In this document: positions 1 to 6,704 of the stretch, piece after piece
Layout: every line of letters starts with the position of its first letter
How positions within the stretch are numbered: position 1 is the stretch's first letter
Source: Vreelandella maris
GTDB taxonomy: Bacteria > Pseudomonadota > Gammaproteobacteria > Pseudomonadales > Halomonadaceae
Assembly (NCBI RefSeq): GCF_013371085.1
Contig: NZ_JABWCV010000026.1
Span: 1-56,522, forward strand
Direction of reading: 5' to 3'
Length of the DNA: 56,522 nt
Made by a program: the position numbers and the translations under genes
The notes under the pieces: generated by a model
Told to the model about the DNA's origin: nothing
What the model saw: only the letters and a program-made list of their open reading frames with translations
The model's database searches: none

Positions 1-80
1 TGTGTCTGAACGCCGGAAAGTGGTTAAAAAGTAGCCGATGTAAGTCGAGCCAGTAGGTGTTTAGCGGTGTTACAGCCTGA

Positions 81-767
81 GTGCGGTACTGGCTGAGGTA
101 CTATGAGAAATCCAGGCTAGGATGCCGCTATCCTAGCGATATAGAACATACGATGGAAAGAATTCAACATGGTGTGCTGGAAGTAGGACTAACTGAGAAT
201 TCGCCTTGGGTGATACGTACCAACGATGGCCCTGCTGGACTCGAACCGGAAATTATCCGCTCACTGGCTGAACAGTTGAATTCGGAAATCCGCTGGCACT
301 GGGATAGTGAAGATGATTTGCTAGCCGCTCTGCAGCATCACCAACTTGACTTGGTGATAGGAGGATTAACTAATCGCTCTCGCCTGAGCCAACAGGCGGC
401 GCTGACACGCCCTTATTATCAAAGCCGCTATACTGTCGGCTTTCCCTCGGGGGTGCCTTTGCCCAGTTCTTTAAATGGGTTGGAAGTCGCCATTCCTCCC
501 GTAAATCACATGCATGCAGCGCTCAAAGAAAAAAATGCCAAACCGGTCAAAGTTACCGATGTTACTCGTACTGAAAGCCCCATCGCCGCGCCTACATGGT
601 GGTTATCGGCCCATGGGTTGATTGCCGGTCCTTGGGAGATAATTATCGATAAGCATGTGATGGCGCTGCCCAAAGGTGAGAACGCTTGGATGCTGGCATT
701 GCAACGCCACCTTAATGGCTACTCCAACATTGAGCAGCAACTGCAACAACTGGAGGCGGCGCAATGA
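81..767 (+). CDS. Transporter substrate-binding domain protein (SBP_bac_3-like)
   Basis: Residues from about 25 on read like a family-3 periplasmic solute-binding domain: a start such as GVLEVGLTENSPWV, then a DLVIGGLTNRSRLSQ segment typical of the lobe carrying the ligand site. The first 24 residues look odd. RLGC followed by RYP resembles a degraded lipobox, but the preceding hydrophobic stretch is missing and an in-frame stop lies directly before the GTG start, so the signal sequence may be lost or frameshifted. ATG at 153 is an alternative start giving a cytoplasmic domain. The stop overlaps the start of the next gene by 4 bases, so it is coupled to the cation transporter. Ligand unknown. 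Confidence 0.7.
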   Translation: MRYWLRYYEKSRLGCRYPSDIEHTMERIQHGVLEVGLTENSPWVIRTNDGPAGLEPEIIRSLAEQLNSEIRWHWDSEDDLLAALQHHQLDLVIGGLTNRSRLSQQAALTRPYYQSRYTVGFPSGVPLPSSLNGLEVAIPPVNHMHAALKEKNAKPVKVTDVTRTESPIAAPTWWLSAHGLIAGPWEIIIDKHVMALPKGENAWMLALQRHLNGYSNIEQQLQQLEAAQ

Positions 768-1708
768 AAATAAGGCAAGTGTATCAACTGCCCCCTGATA
801 AACAGAAAGACCTTGATTACCTGGTACGGCTTGAATGGTGGAACCTGGGGTTTCGCATTTCAATCGTCGGCGTATTGGCATTAGTGTTGGGTAGTAGTCA
901 GGCCATGAGAGTGGCTTGGTTTGAAGATATGCTCTCTTTAATCCCTCCTATCGCCTTTCTGATCGCAATGCGTTATCGCAACCGAGCCCCTAATGCGATC
1001 TTTCCATATGGATATCAACGTGCCACGAGTATCGCCTTCCTCTGTGCAGCTACCGCCCTGGCGCTACTCGGCGGCATTCTGTTGCTTGATTCGCTACTAA
1101 AGCTCGCCAAGATGGAACATCCCAGCATTGGCGCCGTCGAGCTCTTCGGCACCACTTTCTGGATGGGGTGGTTAATGATTGGTGCGCTGATTTATAGCGT
1201 CATACCTCCCGTCATTATCGGTCATCTACAGATGAAAGCCGCCAAAAAAGTGCATGAAAAAACGGTGTTTGTTGATGGCAAGATGAGCAAGGCGGACTGG
1301 ATGACTGGGCTTGCCGCTATCGCCGGAATCGTCGGCGTTGGCGCTGGCCTATGGTGGGCGGACGCGTTGGCGGGCGCGCTTATCGCGCTTGATGTCACCA
1401 AGGATGGCGTGACTAATGTGAAGGAGGCGGTGGGTGACCTTCTCGACCGAAGACCCCGTTTTACTTCTAAAGCGGAGCCGGAACACCTTGCTGAAGAACT
1501 GGAAGAACAATTATGTGCCATGGGGTGGGTCGCCAGTGCCGCCGTGCGCTTACGTGAGGAAGGGCACATTTTTAGCGGAGAAGCGTTTGTGGTGCCCCAT
1601 AGCGATGAGAATTTGGCACAACACTTACGCGACGCTGCTCAGTTTTTAAACCATTACGATTGGCGTATTTATGAAGTAGTGGTGACGGCTTGGCCCAGCG
1701 AAAACTGA
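764..1708 (+). CDS. Cation transporter, cation diffusion facilitator (CDF) type
   Basis: A 314-residue inner-membrane protein with about five to six hydrophobic segments in the first 215 residues and a soluble C-terminal domain of about 100 residues, the layout of CDF metal/proton antiporters. The VDGKMSKADWMTG segment before a glycine-rich helix matches the start of CDF transmembrane helix 5, but the usual His/Asp metal pair is only partly kept, so substrate and even metal transport are uncertain. It overlaps the binding-protein-like gene by 4 bases, suggesting one transcript and a shared role. Confidence 0.75.
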   Translation: MKIRQVYQLPPDKQKDLDYLVRLEWWNLGFRISIVGVLALVLGSSQAMRVAWFEDMLSLIPPIAFLIAMRYRNRAPNAIFPYGYQRATSIAFLCAATALALLGGILLLDSLLKLAKMEHPSIGAVELFGTTFWMGWLMIGALIYSVIPPVIIGHLQMKAAKKVHEKTVFVDGKMSKADWMTGLAAIAGIVGVGAGLWWADALAGALIALDVTKDGVTNVKEAVGDLLDRRPRFTSKAEPEHLAEELEEQLCAMGWVASAAVRLREEGHIFSGEAFVVPHSDENLAQHLRDAAQFLNHYDWRIYEVVVTAWPSEN

Positions 1709-1783
1709 ATCGAATCGCCGATATTGTAAAGCTTTTCACCATTAACGAAATCCCGAGACGAGATACCCTGACCGGGTTCATTT

Positions 1784-2818
1784 ATGCTCACATTACTTAG
1801 TGATATGCCGCTAACCGCCGCTTTTGCACTGTTCAGCGTTTGCGCAGTCGTTATTGGCATCATTGGCACCCGGCTTGCGCGGATTGTCGACGACCTCGCT
1901 GATCGTACCGGATTAGGTGAGGCGATAGCTGGTGCTGTCTTACTTGGGATGGCTACCTCACTCTCTGGCATTGTGGTATCAGTCTCTTCCGCCTGGACCG
2001 ATAAACCAGAACTGGCAATGAGTAATGCGCTGGGCGGTATCGCTGTTCAAACGCTATTTTTAACGATCGCTGACATGGTATATCGGCGCGCTAATCTCGA
2101 ACACGCCGCGGCCTCCCTTGGCAATCTGATTCAGGGCGCCCTATTGCTGTGCTTACTCAGCTTATTGCTGTTAGGTCGCTTTACGCCCGAATGGACTTTC
2201 TGGCAAGTACACCCCATCACACCGCTTCTATTTATTGCTTACCTGTTTGGGCTAAAGCTGGTTAAAAATGCCCAAACCCGCCCGATGTGGTCCCCGACTC
2301 GTACGCATGAGACGCGTGAAGACCAGCCTGATGAGTCGCCTGGAAAGCTAACGCTGGTGCGGTTATGGCTGTTATTTGTGGGTCTCGCGCTTACGATCGG
2401 CATTACCGGCTGGTTACTGGAACGCAGCGCTACGGTGATTGCGGCAGAAACCGGCCTTAGCCAAGCGGCTGTCGGCGTTCTGCTGACCTCAATAGTGACA
2501 TCACTACCTGAGCTGGTAACAACGGTTGCAGCGGTGCGCCGTGGGGCGCTCACACTCGCGGTGGCAGGCATTATTGGCGGCAATGCGTTTGATACCCTGT
2601 TTGCCGCTGCATCAGATGTGGCTTACCGAGGCGGCTCGATTTACCACGTCATTCCCGATCAGGTAATGTTATGGGTTGCTCTCGCGGTGTTAATGACAGG
2701 GGTTTTAATGCTTGGCCTGCTGCATCGCCAAGAGCAAGGGCCAGGCCGTATTGGCTTTGAAAGCATGGTCATTATCGGCCTCTACTTGGCGGGAATAGCG
2801 ATATTAATGGTGAACTAG
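1784..2818 (+). CDS. Sodium/calcium exchanger-type cation antiporter (CaCA family)
   Basis: A 344-residue membrane protein with two homologous halves. The alpha-repeat motifs lie at about residues 46-95 (GMATSLSGIVVSVSS ... NALGGIAVQTLF) and 229-275 (SIVTSLPELVTT ... GGNAFDTLF). The paired (G/S)xxTSxPE and GNxFD/GN-type motifs form the ion-binding site in this family. The second repeat keeps the acidic PE residue; in the first it is replaced (LSGI), so the exchanger is divergent and its ion preference cannot be assigned. The loop between the halves (about 165-188) is hydrophilic and charged. It lies 75 bases after the CDF gene in the same direction, probably the same ion-handling cluster. Confidence 0.8.
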   Translation: MLTLLSDMPLTAAFALFSVCAVVIGIIGTRLARIVDDLADRTGLGEAIAGAVLLGMATSLSGIVVSVSSAWTDKPELAMSNALGGIAVQTLFLTIADMVYRRANLEHAAASLGNLIQGALLLCLLSLLLLGRFTPEWTFWQVHPITPLLFIAYLFGLKLVKNAQTRPMWSPTRTHETREDQPDESPGKLTLVRLWLLFVGLALTIGITGWLLERSATVIAAETGLSQAAVGVLLTSIVTSLPELVTTVAAVRRGALTLAVAGIIGGNAFDTLFAAASDVAYRGGSIYHVIPDQVMLWVALAVLMTGVLMLGLLHRQEQGPGRIGFESMVIIGLYLAGIAILMVN

Positions 2819-2878
2819 ATTAATGGGAAACTAGCCACCTCAAGGTAGCGGCACATTAACACCAAAGGAGCATTGTTA

Positions 2879-3904
2879 GTGATTGGAAGCACGTTAATAG
2901 GGGTCATAGGCACCTTACTTATTTTACTGGTGGTTTACGACGCTATTCGCACCACTTTATCGGTATCTAGTTCAGGTCCGCTGACTAACCGGTTGGTCAG
3001 TGGGCTATGGTTTATGCTGCTAGGTATTCATCAGCGGCGAAAGAGCCATACCATGTTGTCCTCTACGGGCCCATGGATAACGATGACGTTACTGCTGACA
3101 TGGTTTCTAGTCGCTTGGCTGGGTTGGTTTTTACTATTTTGTAGTTCACCTCAGGCCGTGGTGCTGTCTTCTTCAAACGCCACCGCTAGCTTAGTTGAGC
3201 GCGCCTACTATACGGGCTACACACTCACGACGTTGGGCTATGGTGACTTTGTTGCCGGTAATGATAATTGGCGTCTTCCACCTGTCTTGGCTGCGGCTAA
3301 CGGTTTTTTCCTTTTTACGATATCGATTACTTATATTTTGAATATCATCACCAATGTTATTCAAAAGCGCCAAACATCCCTCACCATCAGTGCGCTGGGC
3401 GAAAATCCACAGCAAATACTCGCGTCTACGAACGGCGACGGAAAATTTGCAACACTGATCAGCCAACTTCAGCCGTTACAACAATCCATCAGTACCTTAG
3501 GCCAGCAGCATTTAGCCTATCCAATCCTGCACTATTATCACAGTGAGAGCAGCAGCAAAGCGCTTTCGCTAGCCATAGCACGCTTATACCAAGCTATTGC
3601 CATTGCCTGCTTTGCCAGCACCAGGCTAGATCCCACTTCGCGTGAGCAGTTATTGATCACACGAAAAGCAATTGAGCAATTTCTGGATACGCTCGGTAGT
3701 GCTTTCATTCATCCTAGCCAACATATCCCTGATATTCCTGCGTTTAATTGCTATGCCGACTTACCAGGCGTTGAGACATCGAACACCGAGATTCAGGACT
3801 ATTTAGCCTCACTGCCCTACCAGAAAATCTTGGTGGCATTCGTTCATAAGGACGGCTGGCAGTGGCAGGATGTATGGCAAACAGAGAATGGAAGGGGTGC
3901 TTAG
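2879..3904 (+). CDS. Two-TM potassium channel-like protein
   Basis: About 341 residues. There is an N-terminal hydrophobic helix, a second membrane helix near 70-90, then a pore loop with the potassium selectivity filter TLGYGD at about 118-123 followed by another membrane helix, and a cytoplasmic C-terminal half of about 190 residues without a recognisable RCK signature. I chose GTG at 2879 because AAAGGAG at 2864-2870 is 8 bases upstream; the in-frame TTG at 2873 would sit almost on that ribosome-binding site. Inferred role: passive potassium flux at the inner membrane, consistent with the neighbouring cation transporters. Confidence 0.8.
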   Translation: MIGSTLIGVIGTLLILLVVYDAIRTTLSVSSSGPLTNRLVSGLWFMLLGIHQRRKSHTMLSSTGPWITMTLLLTWFLVAWLGWFLLFCSSPQAVVLSSSNATASLVERAYYTGYTLTTLGYGDFVAGNDNWRLPPVLAAANGFFLFTISITYILNIITNVIQKRQTSLTISALGENPQQILASTNGDGKFATLISQLQPLQQSISTLGQQHLAYPILHYYHSESSSKALSLAIARLYQAIAIACFASTRLDPTSREQLLITRKAIEQFLDTLGSAFIHPSQHIPDIPAFNCYADLPGVETSNTEIQDYLASLPYQKILVAFVHKDGWQWQDVWQTENGRGA

Positions 3905-4015
3905 CGCATGCAGCGACTGAAATGAAATCGATGATTCATAGGGTGGACAGCCCAATAGGTTATCAACCTAATCAAGCGACACCCAAATACATCCACCTGA
4001 ATAAGGAGTAATGCG

Positions 4016-4474
4016 TTGATTCGGCAGCTAACACTTTACGTATTGATCAGTATTCTCTTTGTAGCCGCTGGCTGCTCATCAAGGACGATTGGCAACCACG
4101 AGACAATGGAGCAGCCGGATGAATCGTTAATCAATACGTATTGGAAGCTGATGAAACTTGATGGCGCGCCGGTCATCGCCAAAGAGAACTTTCGAGAAGC
4201 GCACATGGTGCTACACCAAGATGCTTCGCGCTTAGCAGGTGCCACCGGCTGTAATACACTAATGGGCAGCTATCAAGTAGAGAACGAACACATCACGTTC
4301 AACCAAGTCGCCACCACCAAAAGAGCCTGCCCGGCGCCCCAAATGGAAACTGAACGCAATTTTCTAGCCGCCCTCAAACAGGCAAACGCGTGGCGTGTAG
4401 AGGGCGCAAGGCTTGTACTATCGGGTGATAACAATGAACCGTTGGCTAGCTTTGAAGCGGTGCATCTTTATTAA
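4016..4474 (+). CDS. META-domain lipoprotein (HslJ-like)
   Basis: 152 residues starting with a signal peptide and lipobox VAAGC (Cys at residue 19), so probably an outer-membrane lipoprotein. The rest is a META/HslJ domain, with INTYWKLMKLDG near the start and a GATGCNTLMGSY ... CPAPQMETE core in which the two cysteines are characteristic. TTG at 4016 is the start: AAGGAG at 4003-4008 is 7 bases upstream, while ATG at 4011 hits a stop after two codons. HslJ homologues are tied to heat and novobiocin tolerance; the function here is not shown. It is the last intact host gene before the prophage. Confidence 0.8.
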   Translation: MIRQLTLYVLISILFVAAGCSSRTIGNHETMEQPDESLINTYWKLMKLDGAPVIAKENFREAHMVLHQDASRLAGATGCNTLMGSYQVENEHITFNQVATTKRACPAPQMETERNFLAALKQANAWRVEGARLVLSGDNNEPLASFEAVHLY

Positions 4475-4527
4475 ATTAATGAACGGTAAGTCGAGTGTTA
4501 TTTTTAAAGTTATAAATCGCACGACTG

Positions 4528-4532
4528 CTAAG
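4528..4532. repeat. Left target-site duplication of the prophage (CTAAG)
   Basis: CTAAG lies immediately before the TG that opens the prophage and is repeated right after the CA that closes it. A 5-bp duplication is the signature of Mu-type transposition. Confidence 0.85.
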
Positions 4533-4558
4533 TGTGGGTTAGCAGGAGATATGGCACA
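4533..4558 (-). repeat. Left terminal transposase site L1
   Basis: Read on the minus strand this 26-mer runs TGTGCCATATCT ... CCCACA and aligns without gaps to the 26-mer at the right end (TGTGCCAAATCT ... GTTACA). At least the TGTGCCA core, the ATCT block and the terminal ACA are shared. Expected binding site for the A transposase. Confidence 0.8.
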
Positions 4559-4686
4559 ACGGTCTAATGTGGGACTATAAACAGCAAAGCGGGATAAACA
4601 GGGATGAGCGGCGAAATTTAGCGCCCTAGATTCAGAAGGTTACGAACACGAAGCCAGTATATAGCGCCAGCAGATTAGACACCAAC

Positions 4687-4760
4687 AGTGCCAAAGCCGC
4701 GCAAATCGAAGAAAAGGCCGTTCCTAGGTGGAGCGGCCTTTTTTGCTGGATATTTGGCAT
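4687..4760. repeat. Internal left-end sites L2 and L3 (TGCCAAA cores)
   Basis: TGCCAAAG at 4689 in plus orientation, followed by CCGCGC, and TGCCAAAT at 4752-4759 in minus orientation, within GGCTATGCCAAATATC, match the right-end sites. They frame the repressor-operon terminator. Mu-like phages carry several transposase sites per end; this reading is by similarity to L1 and R1-R3. Confidence 0.55.
4712..4744 (-). terminator. Terminator of the leftward repressor operon
   Basis: An 11-bp stem (AAGGCCGTTCC with GGAGCGGCCTT, one G-T pair) with a 5-base loop. On the minus strand it is followed by TTTTC and on the plus strand by TTTTTT, so it can work both ways. It lies 20 bases past the end of the leftward operon. 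Confidence 0.8.
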
Positions 4761-4763
4761 AGC

Positions 4764-5012
4764 CTAAGTCTGGAGTAATCGGCTCGCCATTTGGCGTGAG
4801 CAATCAGTGCCTTCTATGGAGACATCCATCATCTCTTCTTGGGTGACGTTATATAGCTCAAAGCCACCATCCTGGTGAAGATCGCCCTGCATAACATCGC
4901 CAATCTCAATATCACATCCGCCAATGAATTCGGCCACCGTAATGCTGCCGTCTTCGACCTGTATAGCGCCCATGCCATTTCTAGGATTGTACGCGATCAC
5001 CTTGCCTCTCAT
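4764..5012 (-). CDS. Cold-shock/OB-fold-like small protein in the repressor operon
   Basis: 82 residues. The start MRGKVIAYNPRNGMGAIQ and the following alternation of glycine and beta-prone residues resemble a cold-shock domain: G-K-V with G-x-G-A-I in place of the RNP1 motif K-G-F-G-F-I. The aromatic RNA-binding residues are not conserved. ATG at 5012 has AAGGAG 6 bases upstream. It follows the repressor gene by 10 bases and should be transcribed with it, so it is expressed in the lysogen. A nucleic-acid-binding role is inferred from the fold resemblance only. Confidence 0.7.
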   Translation of the reverse strand: MRGKVIAYNPRNGMGAIQVEDGSITVAEFIGGCDIEIGDVMQGDLHQDGGFELYNVTQEEMMDVSIEGTDCSRQMASRLLQT

Positions 5013-5022
5013 TCATTACTCC

Positions 5023-5697
5023 TTACAACCACCCCGCCGACCACACGGCCCGCCCGATGATATCCAGTTCGTGCAGCTGATCCTGGGGTACCAGCACTTT
5101 GTCATACTCCTTGTTCGCGCTGATGATCGAGACACCGTTGAACTGGCGCTGTAGGCGCTTCGCGTAGAGGTGTCCATCCAAGCGGAGGATATAGATACCC
5201 TCACCCTCAATCGTGGTGCGCGTGTGGTCGATCAGCACGGTGTCACCGCTGTGCAGTATCGGCTCCATGCTGTCGCCATCAATGCGGATCGCTGAAAGGT
5301 GCTCCGGCGTCAGGCCCTGCTTGCGCAGTGAGTAGCGCGTAAAGCTGATATGGGTGAGCACTCGGCAGTTCTCGTTCCAGGCTCCATCGCCTGCGCTGCA
5401 CTGCGCGTCATACAGCGGCACAAAGGCGTAATCCTCCATGCCTGTCACTTCGCCAGCCTCTTGTGTAGCAGGCTGGCTGGTTGTGCCTTCCCCACCTTTG
5501 CCAGTGGCCAACCAGTCCAATGAAACTCCAGCAGCTTCAGCAATAATGACCGCCTTTTCCAGCCCTGGCGCTGAAGCCCCTGACAAATACTTCCTGATCA
5601 AACTTTCCGAGAATCCGCACTTTTTGGCGAAACCGTATGATGATTCGCCTTTTATGGCGATTTTCAAGCGCTCACTAAATCCGTCAAAGTTCGTCAT
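5023..5697 (-). CDS. Phage repressor, XRE HTH plus S24 (LexA-like) peptidase
   Basis: 224 residues. An N-terminal helix-turn-helix (about 8-60, with YGFAKKCGFSESLIRKYLSG) is followed by a linker and an S24 autoprotease domain: Ala-Gly at 102-103 as the probable self-cleavage site, Ser143 in DGDSMEP and Lys180 in LYAKRL as the catalytic dyad. It would maintain lysogeny by binding the operators at 5704-5839, and self-cleavage stimulated by RecA would make the prophage SOS-inducible, unlike classical Mu whose repressor is not of this type. Transcribed leftward with the downstream OB-fold-like gene. Confidence 0.93.
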   Translation of the reverse strand: MTNFDGFSERLKIAIKGESSYGFAKKCGFSESLIRKYLSGASAPGLEKAVIIAEAAGVSLDWLATGKGGEGTTSQPATQEAGEVTGMEDYAFVPLYDAQCSAGDGAWNENCRVLTHISFTRYSLRKQGLTPEHLSAIRIDGDSMEPILHSGDTVLIDHTRTTIEGEGIYILRLDGHLYAKRLQRQFNGVSIISANKEYDKVLVPQDQLHELDIIGRAVWSAGWL

Positions 5698-5703
5698 ATT
5701 AAC

Positions 5704-5741
5704 TTTTGCGCTCTCTTATAAATTAAAGCCACTACGCAAAA
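5704..5741. promoter_or_regulatory. Candidate operator pair O1
   Basis: TTTTGCG at 5704-5710 and its inverse CGCAAAA at 5735-5741, separated by 24 bases, lie between the repressor start codon and the candidate repressor promoter. A similar inverted pair at 5808-5839 supports operator function. Confidence 0.5.
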
Positions 5742-5743
5742 CT

Positions 5744-5771
5744 TTTATAAGTGACTGATATACAAAAACAA
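5744..5771 (-). promoter_or_regulatory. Candidate repressor promoter Pc
   Basis: On the minus strand TTGTTT, a 16-base spacer and TATAAA read towards the repressor gene, giving a leader of about 40 bases. The CGCAAAA half-site would sit at the transcription start, fitting autorepression. Confidence 0.45.
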
Positions 5772-5807
5772 AAAATCAAAAAGCATCACTTGGATCACTA
5801 TCGCTAC

Positions 5808-5839
5808 TTTTGCCGATCAAATTTGGCTTGAAAGCAAAA
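5808..5839. promoter_or_regulatory. Candidate operator pair O2
   Basis: TTTTGCC at 5808-5814 and GCAAAA at 5834-5839 form a second inverted pair that overlaps the -35 of the early promoter, so bound repressor or Ner could block early transcription. Confidence 0.45.
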
Positions 5840-5856
5840 CTATTTGGCGATATGTT
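5828..5856 (+). promoter_or_regulatory. Candidate early promoter Pe
   Basis: TTGAAA, a 17-base spacer and TATGTT read rightward into ner and the transposition genes. It lies about 50 bases before the ner start and overlaps O2. Confidence 0.55.
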
Positions 5857-5907
5857 TATGGGGAAAGACAGGTTAGACACCCCAAAAAACGCCACCGAGG
5901 TGACGCC

Positions 5908-6264
5908 ATGAACCAACAAATTCCTTCTAATCCTACCCAGCGCTGGGAGTGGTTGAAGTACCAACTCCGCAGCCAGGGTTCCAGCTTGCGCAAACTAAGC
6001 GATGAGCTGGGCGTCACCGGTAATGCAGTGCAAATGGTGAAGTACACACCCTACCCACGCATGGAACGCGCTATCGCCAAAAAGCTTGGGCTTAGTCCCC
6101 ATGCTGTTTGGCCAGAGCGCTGGAACCACGACGGCACCCCTTGCCGTGAACGCCCCAATCGTGCTGAGAAACTCACTACTGCAAAAACGCAAAAACAGTA
6201 TTGTGTAAACAATACTAGCGTTTCTAACGCGTCTACGCATCGTCAAATGGTGCGGGAGGCTTAG
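5908..6264 (+). CDS. Ner/Nlp-like DNA-binding regulator
   Basis: 118 residues. The first 75 form a Ner/Nlp-type helix-turn-helix: WEWLKYQLRSQGSSLRKLSDELGV as the first helices and the family signature LGLSPHAVWPERW near 66-78. The C-terminal 40 residues are polar and look unstructured. In Mu, Ner dampens early and repressor transcription during lytic growth; its place as the first rightward gene facing the repressor supports this. It is followed after 2 bases by the next gene. Confidence 0.85.
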   Translation: MNQQIPSNPTQRWEWLKYQLRSQGSSLRKLSDELGVTGNAVQMVKYTPYPRMERAIAKKLGLSPHAVWPERWNHDGTPCRERPNRAEKLTTAKTQKQYCVNNTSVSNASTHRQMVREA

Positions 6265-6266
6265 TC

Positions 6267-6704
6267 ATGAGGCGCGTCAAAGATACCCAAACGCTAGACA
6301 TCTTCGAAGTGCCTGCCCCCGTGGTGCCTTTGCCGGGCAGTGGCAACTACGCCAGCCAAGTCAGCGAGCTGGTTGGCGTAGTGCTTAAAGACTGCCCCGT
6401 GGACCGGTACGAAGTCGCCGCGCAAATGAGCCGCCTGTCTGGTGACGACGTCTCCAAGCACATGCTGGATGCGTGGAGCTCGCCTGGGCGTAGCGACCAC
6501 AACATCCCTTTCTACCGCATTCCGCTGCTGGAAGAGGTCTGCCAGAGCCACGCCTTTACCGACTGGATCGTTCACCTGCGTGGCGGCCGCGTGGCGTATG
6601 GCCGTGAAGCGCTGGCAGCCGAGTACGGCAAACGCCAGCAGATGCTCGAAAAGCTCAAAGGCGACATGAAGGAACTCAAGCGGCTAATGGGGGATGACCA
6701 ATGA
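6267..6704 (+). CDS. Hypothetical early phage protein before the transposase
   Basis: 145 residues, soluble, no recognised domain. The C-terminal 35 residues (QMLEKLKGDMKELKRLMG) predict a charged coiled-coil helix. The middle has YEVAAQMSRLSGDDVSKHMLDAW, which resembles a small helical DNA-associated segment. The stop overlaps the transposase start by 4 bases, so it is translationally coupled to A. A role alongside transposition or early control is inferred from position only. Confidence 0.75.
   Translation: MRRVKDTQTLDIFEVPAPVVPLPGSGNYASQVSELVGVVLKDCPVDRYEVAAQMSRLSGDDVSKHMLDAWSSPGRSDHNIPFYRIPLLEEVCQSHAFTDWIVHLRGGRVAYGREALAAEYGKRQQMLEKLKGDMKELKRLMGDDQ

Noticed and set aside
4011..4019. ATG as start of the META lipoprotein
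   Set aside because: It runs into TGA after two codons; TTG at 4016 gives the signal peptide and fits the AAGGAG spacing.
6267..6704. Gam-like nuclease inhibitor in the early region
   Set aside because: No product between Ner and Mor shows the Gam helical pattern or length; absence cannot be proved by eye.
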